Source of the DNA: Omnitrophica WOR_2 bacterium RIFCSPLOWO2_12_FULL_51_24
GTDB taxonomy: Bacteria > Omnitrophota > Gorgyraeia > Pluralincolimonadales > Pluralincolimonadaceae
Assembly (NCBI GenBank): GCA_001805885.1
Contig: MHHC01000054.1
Span: 1-17,536, forward strand
DNA: 17,536 nucleotides
Reading direction: 5' to 3'
Shown: positions 15,248-17,536 of the stretch, in pieces
How positions within the stretch are numbered: the first letter of the stretch is position 1
How the letters are laid out: each line of letters opens with the position of its first letter
Notes under the pieces: generated by a model
Told to the model about the DNA's origin: nothing
Databases searched by the model: none
What the model saw: only the letters and a program-made list of their open reading frames with translations
Program-made: the position numbers and the translations under genes

Positions 15248-16281
15248 ACGAGAATTTAAGACGATATTTTTATTCGTTGATGACGGACGCGCCTGCGGCG
15301 CAGGGGCTGCCTGCAGTCCGAGGACTGTTGTCATATCTCATTAAATGTTTATTGGGATTCTTTTCAATGGCATATCTCTGCGTTGAGAAGGGGACATTTT
15401 TACTTTATAAGTATAACGTCTTAAAAAGTTACAGGCCGAAATGCAAGGTCATAAGCGTTGGGAATATCACGCTGGGCGGCACAGGCAAAACGCCTCTTGT
15501 CATCGCGATAGCGCGGCACTTAAGGGATTCAGGGAAGAAGGTCGCGATATTGAGCCGCGGCTACAGGGGCGAAAAAGGGTCAAAGACCTCTGACGAGGTC
15601 GAGTTGTTCAGGAAGCACCTGCCGGATATCCCTGTCTTTATTGGAAGGGACAGGGTCGCAACCGCAAAAGACGCGGAATCCCGCTTCGTCCCCCATGTAT
15701 TATTGCTTGACGACGGTTTTCAGCATTGGAGGCTCAAGAGGGACCTCGATATCGTCACCATCAACGGCAAAAATCCTTTTGGGAACGGTCAGCTTATACC
15801 AAGAGGTATATTGCGTGAGCCGGAATCATCCCTGTACAGGGCGGATGTAATAATCGTAACTAAAGGCGGGCCAATACCGGACGAGATAAGAAAGATAAAC
15901 GATAAGGCGGAAATATTCCTTTCTTCATACGAGGCCGCCGATACCGCAGGGATAAATGGCAAAAAGGTGGCCATGGTCTGCGCGATCGGAGACCCTTCTT
16001 CTTTCGAGGATACCCTGCTATCGCTCGGCGCGCATATAGTACGTAAGTTCATTTTCATGGACCATCACATCTACAGCGCGTCCGACGTCGCGAGGATGAT
16101 CTCAGAGACGGTCACGGCCGGTTCGGATACCATAGTGACTACCGAGAAGGATATGGTAAAACTCTCTCGACTGGTCAAAGGCGGCGAAGTCAAATTCGAG
16201 GCTGTCGGCATAGAAATGAAGATAGACAATGAGGAGAAGTTTTTTGGCAGACTTGATTCTGTATTTGCTGGTAAGATTTGA
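15244..16281 (+). CDS. lpxK: Tetraacyldisaccharide 4'-kinase
   Basis: LpxK phosphorylates the 4' position of the lipid A disaccharide; it is a membrane-associated P-loop kinase. The 345-residue protein has an N-terminal hydrophobic stretch (about 28-55). The P-loop region SVGNITLGGTGKTP lies at 71-84, with LSRGYRG (103-109) and the second Walker-type motif LLLDDGFQHWRLKRD (153-167). NPFGNGQLIPRGILREP (177-193) is a family signature. The segment between RGYRG and the conserved acidic pair (TSDEVE, about 115-120) looks shorter than in many LpxK proteins, but D117 and E118 remain. The ATG overlaps the waaA stop (ATGA). Its 3' end overlaps the next gene by about 38 bases. Confidence 0.94.
   Translation: MNENLRRYFYSLMTDAPAAQGLPAVRGLLSYLIKCLLGFFSMAYLCVEKGTFLLYKYNVLKSYRPKCKVISVGNITLGGTGKTPLVIAIARHLRDSGKKVAILSRGYRGEKGSKTSDEVELFRKHLPDIPVFIGRDRVATAKDAESRFVPHVLLLDDGFQHWRLKRDLDIVTINGKNPFGNGQLIPRGILREPESSLYRADVIIVTKGGPIPDEIRKINDKAEIFLSSYEAADTAGINGKKVAMVCAIGDPSSFEDTLLSLGAHIVRKFIFMDHHIYSASDVARMISETVTAGSDTIVTTEKDMVKLSRLVKGGEVKFEAVGIEMKIDNEEKFFGRLDSVFAGKI
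16231..16236 (+). promoter_or_regulatory. Ribosome binding site for the LpxL-like gene
   Basis: GAGGAG within lpxK lies 7 bases before a TTG at 16244. It favours TTG over the only in-frame ATG, at 16229, which has no good site upstream. Confidence 0.65.
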
Positions 16282-17536
16282 GGCGTTCGTATTCCGCCTG
16301 CTTCCGCTTAAGTTTTCGCTGTGGATAGCCAGGAGGTTCGGTAGCCTCATCTATTACACGATGGGCAGGCGCAAGTCCGTCGCTTACGCGAACCTGCGCG
16401 CTGCGTTCAGGGGTAAATATACGCCCGCGCAGTCAAAGGGCATCATAAAAGAAATATACCAGAACCTCGCCCAGTCGTATATGGAACTCATAAAGTTCCC
16501 GCAATTCGATGAGACTTACGTCAGGAAGTACATCAGGATAGAAGGCCTCGACAAGATAAGGAAGGCGATAAAAGACGAAGACAAAGGCGTCATCTTCCTT
16601 ACCGCGCATTTCGGGAACTGGGAATTATGCTCTTTGACCGGTTCGATGATCGGATACAAGATGAACGTCCTGGCGCGGTTCCAGAAGATGGAGAAGCTTA
16701 ACGGCTATCTGAATAAGATGCGCGGCTCGAAAGGCGCGAACGTCATATTCAAGGACGATGCGATCGAAGAGGTGATCGATGCCCTGAGGAGGAGGGAGGC
16801 CGTCGGCATTTTGTCCGACCAGGACGCCGGGAAGAAAGGCGAATTCGTGAATTTCCTCGGGAGGCCCGCCTCCACCCCTAAGGGTGTCGCCCATTTCTCC
16901 CTGAGGACCGGGGCCCCGATATTCCCGGTCTTTATAATCCGCGAAAAAGGCCCGTACCATACGATAATGGTCGGGGACGATATATCCGTACTCCAATCCG
17001 AGGATATAAAGAAGGACATACATGAGATCCTCCAGAGGTTCGCGGATTCCCTCGCAAAATATATCGAGAGATATCCCGGGCAGTGGCTGTGGCTTCATAA
17101 GCGCTGGAAGTCCACCCCGGCCAAATATATCCTTGTATTAAATGACGGCAGGGCAGGCCACTTCAAACAGGCTCGCGCCCTGGCTAACATGATCAAGAGG
17201 GCGCGCGAGGAAAAGGGTTTTTCAGATAAAGATACCATAATAGAGACGGTCGAAGTCAAATTCAAGAGCAACGTTGCAAGAGCGGTATTCGACATAGGAT
17301 CGATATTGGGCCTCGACCTTCATAGCCTTTCGTTCTGTTTCCCTAAAGAGGTCTACGATAACCTGAAGGCCGCTTATGCCGACTACGTGATATCATGCGG
17401 CGCATCGCTTGCCGGCGTTAACCTCGCTTTCAAAAATGAACTCGGCGCGAAATCATTGGTGATCATGAGACCTAACATATACAATGTGCGGGATTTTGAC
17501 CTCGCGGTCATCCCTGTCCATGACAGGGTGAAGGCG
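16244..17536 (+). CDS. LpxL-like lipid A acyltransferase fused to an ELM1-like domain (partial at 3' end)
   Basis: At least 431 residues are open, and the frame runs off the window. Residues 1-291 are a lysophospholipid/lipid A acyltransferase of the LpxL/HtrB family. The catalytic motif is HFGNWE (H122 to E127), followed by SDQDAGKKGEFVNFLGRP (191-208), STPKGVAHFSLRTGAPIFPV (210-229) and a terminal YPGQWLWLHKRWK. Residues from about 294 match the ELM1-like (DUF1022) family. They include VLNDGRAGHFKQARALA (298-314), ISCGASLAGVNLAFKNELGAK (383-403, described by position) and FDLAVIPVHDR (418-428). The bacterial ELM1 family is considered glycosyltransferase-like. No stop or frame change separates the two halves. 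The start is uncertain: TTG 16244 (good SD) or ATG 16229. Following waaA and lpxK, a role in late lipid A assembly is likely. Confidence 0.88.
   Translation, partial: MADLILYLLVRFEAFVFRLLPLKFSLWIARRFGSLIYYTMGRRKSVAYANLRAAFRGKYTPAQSKGIIKEIYQNLAQSYMELIKFPQFDETYVRKYIRIEGLDKIRKAIKDEDKGVIFLTAHFGNWELCSLTGSMIGYKMNVLARFQKMEKLNGYLNKMRGSKGANVIFKDDAIEEVIDALRRREAVGILSDQDAGKKGEFVNFLGRPASTPKGVAHFSLRTGAPIFPVFIIREKGPYHTIMVGDDISVLQSEDIKKDIHEILQRFADSLAKYIERYPGQWLWLHKRWKSTPAKYILVLNDGRAGHFKQARALANMIKRAREEKGFSDKDTIIETVEVKFKSNVARAVFDIGSILGLDLHSLSFCFPKEVYDNLKAAYADYVISCGASLAGVNLAFKNELGAKSLVIMRPNIYNVRDFDLAVIPVHDRVKA
17120..17536 (+). other. ELM1-like (DUF1022) domain, incomplete
   Basis: This is the C-terminal half of the fusion, starting just after the acyltransferase domain with AKYILVLNDGRAGH. 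The N-terminal DGRAGH motif and the later RPNIYNVRDFDLAVIP with HDR match the ELM1/GtrOC1-type proteins of Gram-negative bacteria, which are normally stand-alone. The domain is cut by the window end, so its completeness and any further domain are unknown. Confidence 0.75.

Noticed and set aside
1..17536. CRISPR arrays, tRNA/rRNA genes, insertion sequences or prophage genes
   Set aside because: No regularly spaced repeats, cloverleaf-like genes, transposase motifs or phage genes were seen. The Xer recombinase has housekeeping context rather than integrase context.

Overview
This window is a densely packed, entirely plus-strand gene cluster from a Gram-negative-type bacterium. Lipid A/Kdo genes (waaA, lpxK, an lpxL-like acyltransferase) imply an outer membrane with LPS. 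Codon use is distinctive: many ATA (Ile) and AGG/AGA (Arg) codons in an otherwise GC-leaning sequence. With the gene content, this resembles Candidatus Omnitrophota or a related PVC-side candidate phylum. That placement is an inference from style and content, not proven by a marker gene.

Layout. Positions 1-119 hold a near-consensus sigma70 promoter with a possible operator dyad over its -35 box. Genes follow almost without gaps; the largest intergenic space after ilvD starts is 26 bp. (1) 120-6520, branched-chain amino acids: ilvD, ilvB, ilvN, ilvC, leuA, running from pyruvate or 2-oxobutyrate to the keto-acid precursors of Ile/Val and the first committed step to Leu. (2) 6510-9736, shikimate pathway: aroE, aroC and aroK, with a type IV prepilin peptidase (pilD) between aroE and aroC. 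(3) 9736-13963, DNA processing: dprA, topA and a XerC/D-type recombinase. (4) 13976-17536, lipid A/Kdo assembly: waaA, lpxK, and an LpxL-like acyltransferase that continues into an ELM1-like domain and runs off the window end.

Most junctions overlap by 1-11 bases (ATGA, TAATG, TGATG) or abut, so much of the window may be co-transcribed and translationally coupled from the promoter at 47-74. No Rho-independent terminator was seen.

Main unusual points: (a) topA is fused in frame behind a complete ThiS/MoaD-type sulfur-carrier (ubiquitin-fold) domain ending in GGG-Q-GG, with no topA start codon at the junction; (b) the last gene is an acyltransferase-ELM1 fusion; (c) both IlvC and AroE lack the usual NADPH 2'-phosphate-binding residues and carry acidic residues there, suggesting NADH use; (d) a small hairpin sits between a strong Shine-Dalgarno and the leuA start; (e) a palindromic insertion lies inside topA. 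No RNA genes, CRISPR arrays, insertion sequences or prophage genes were seen.
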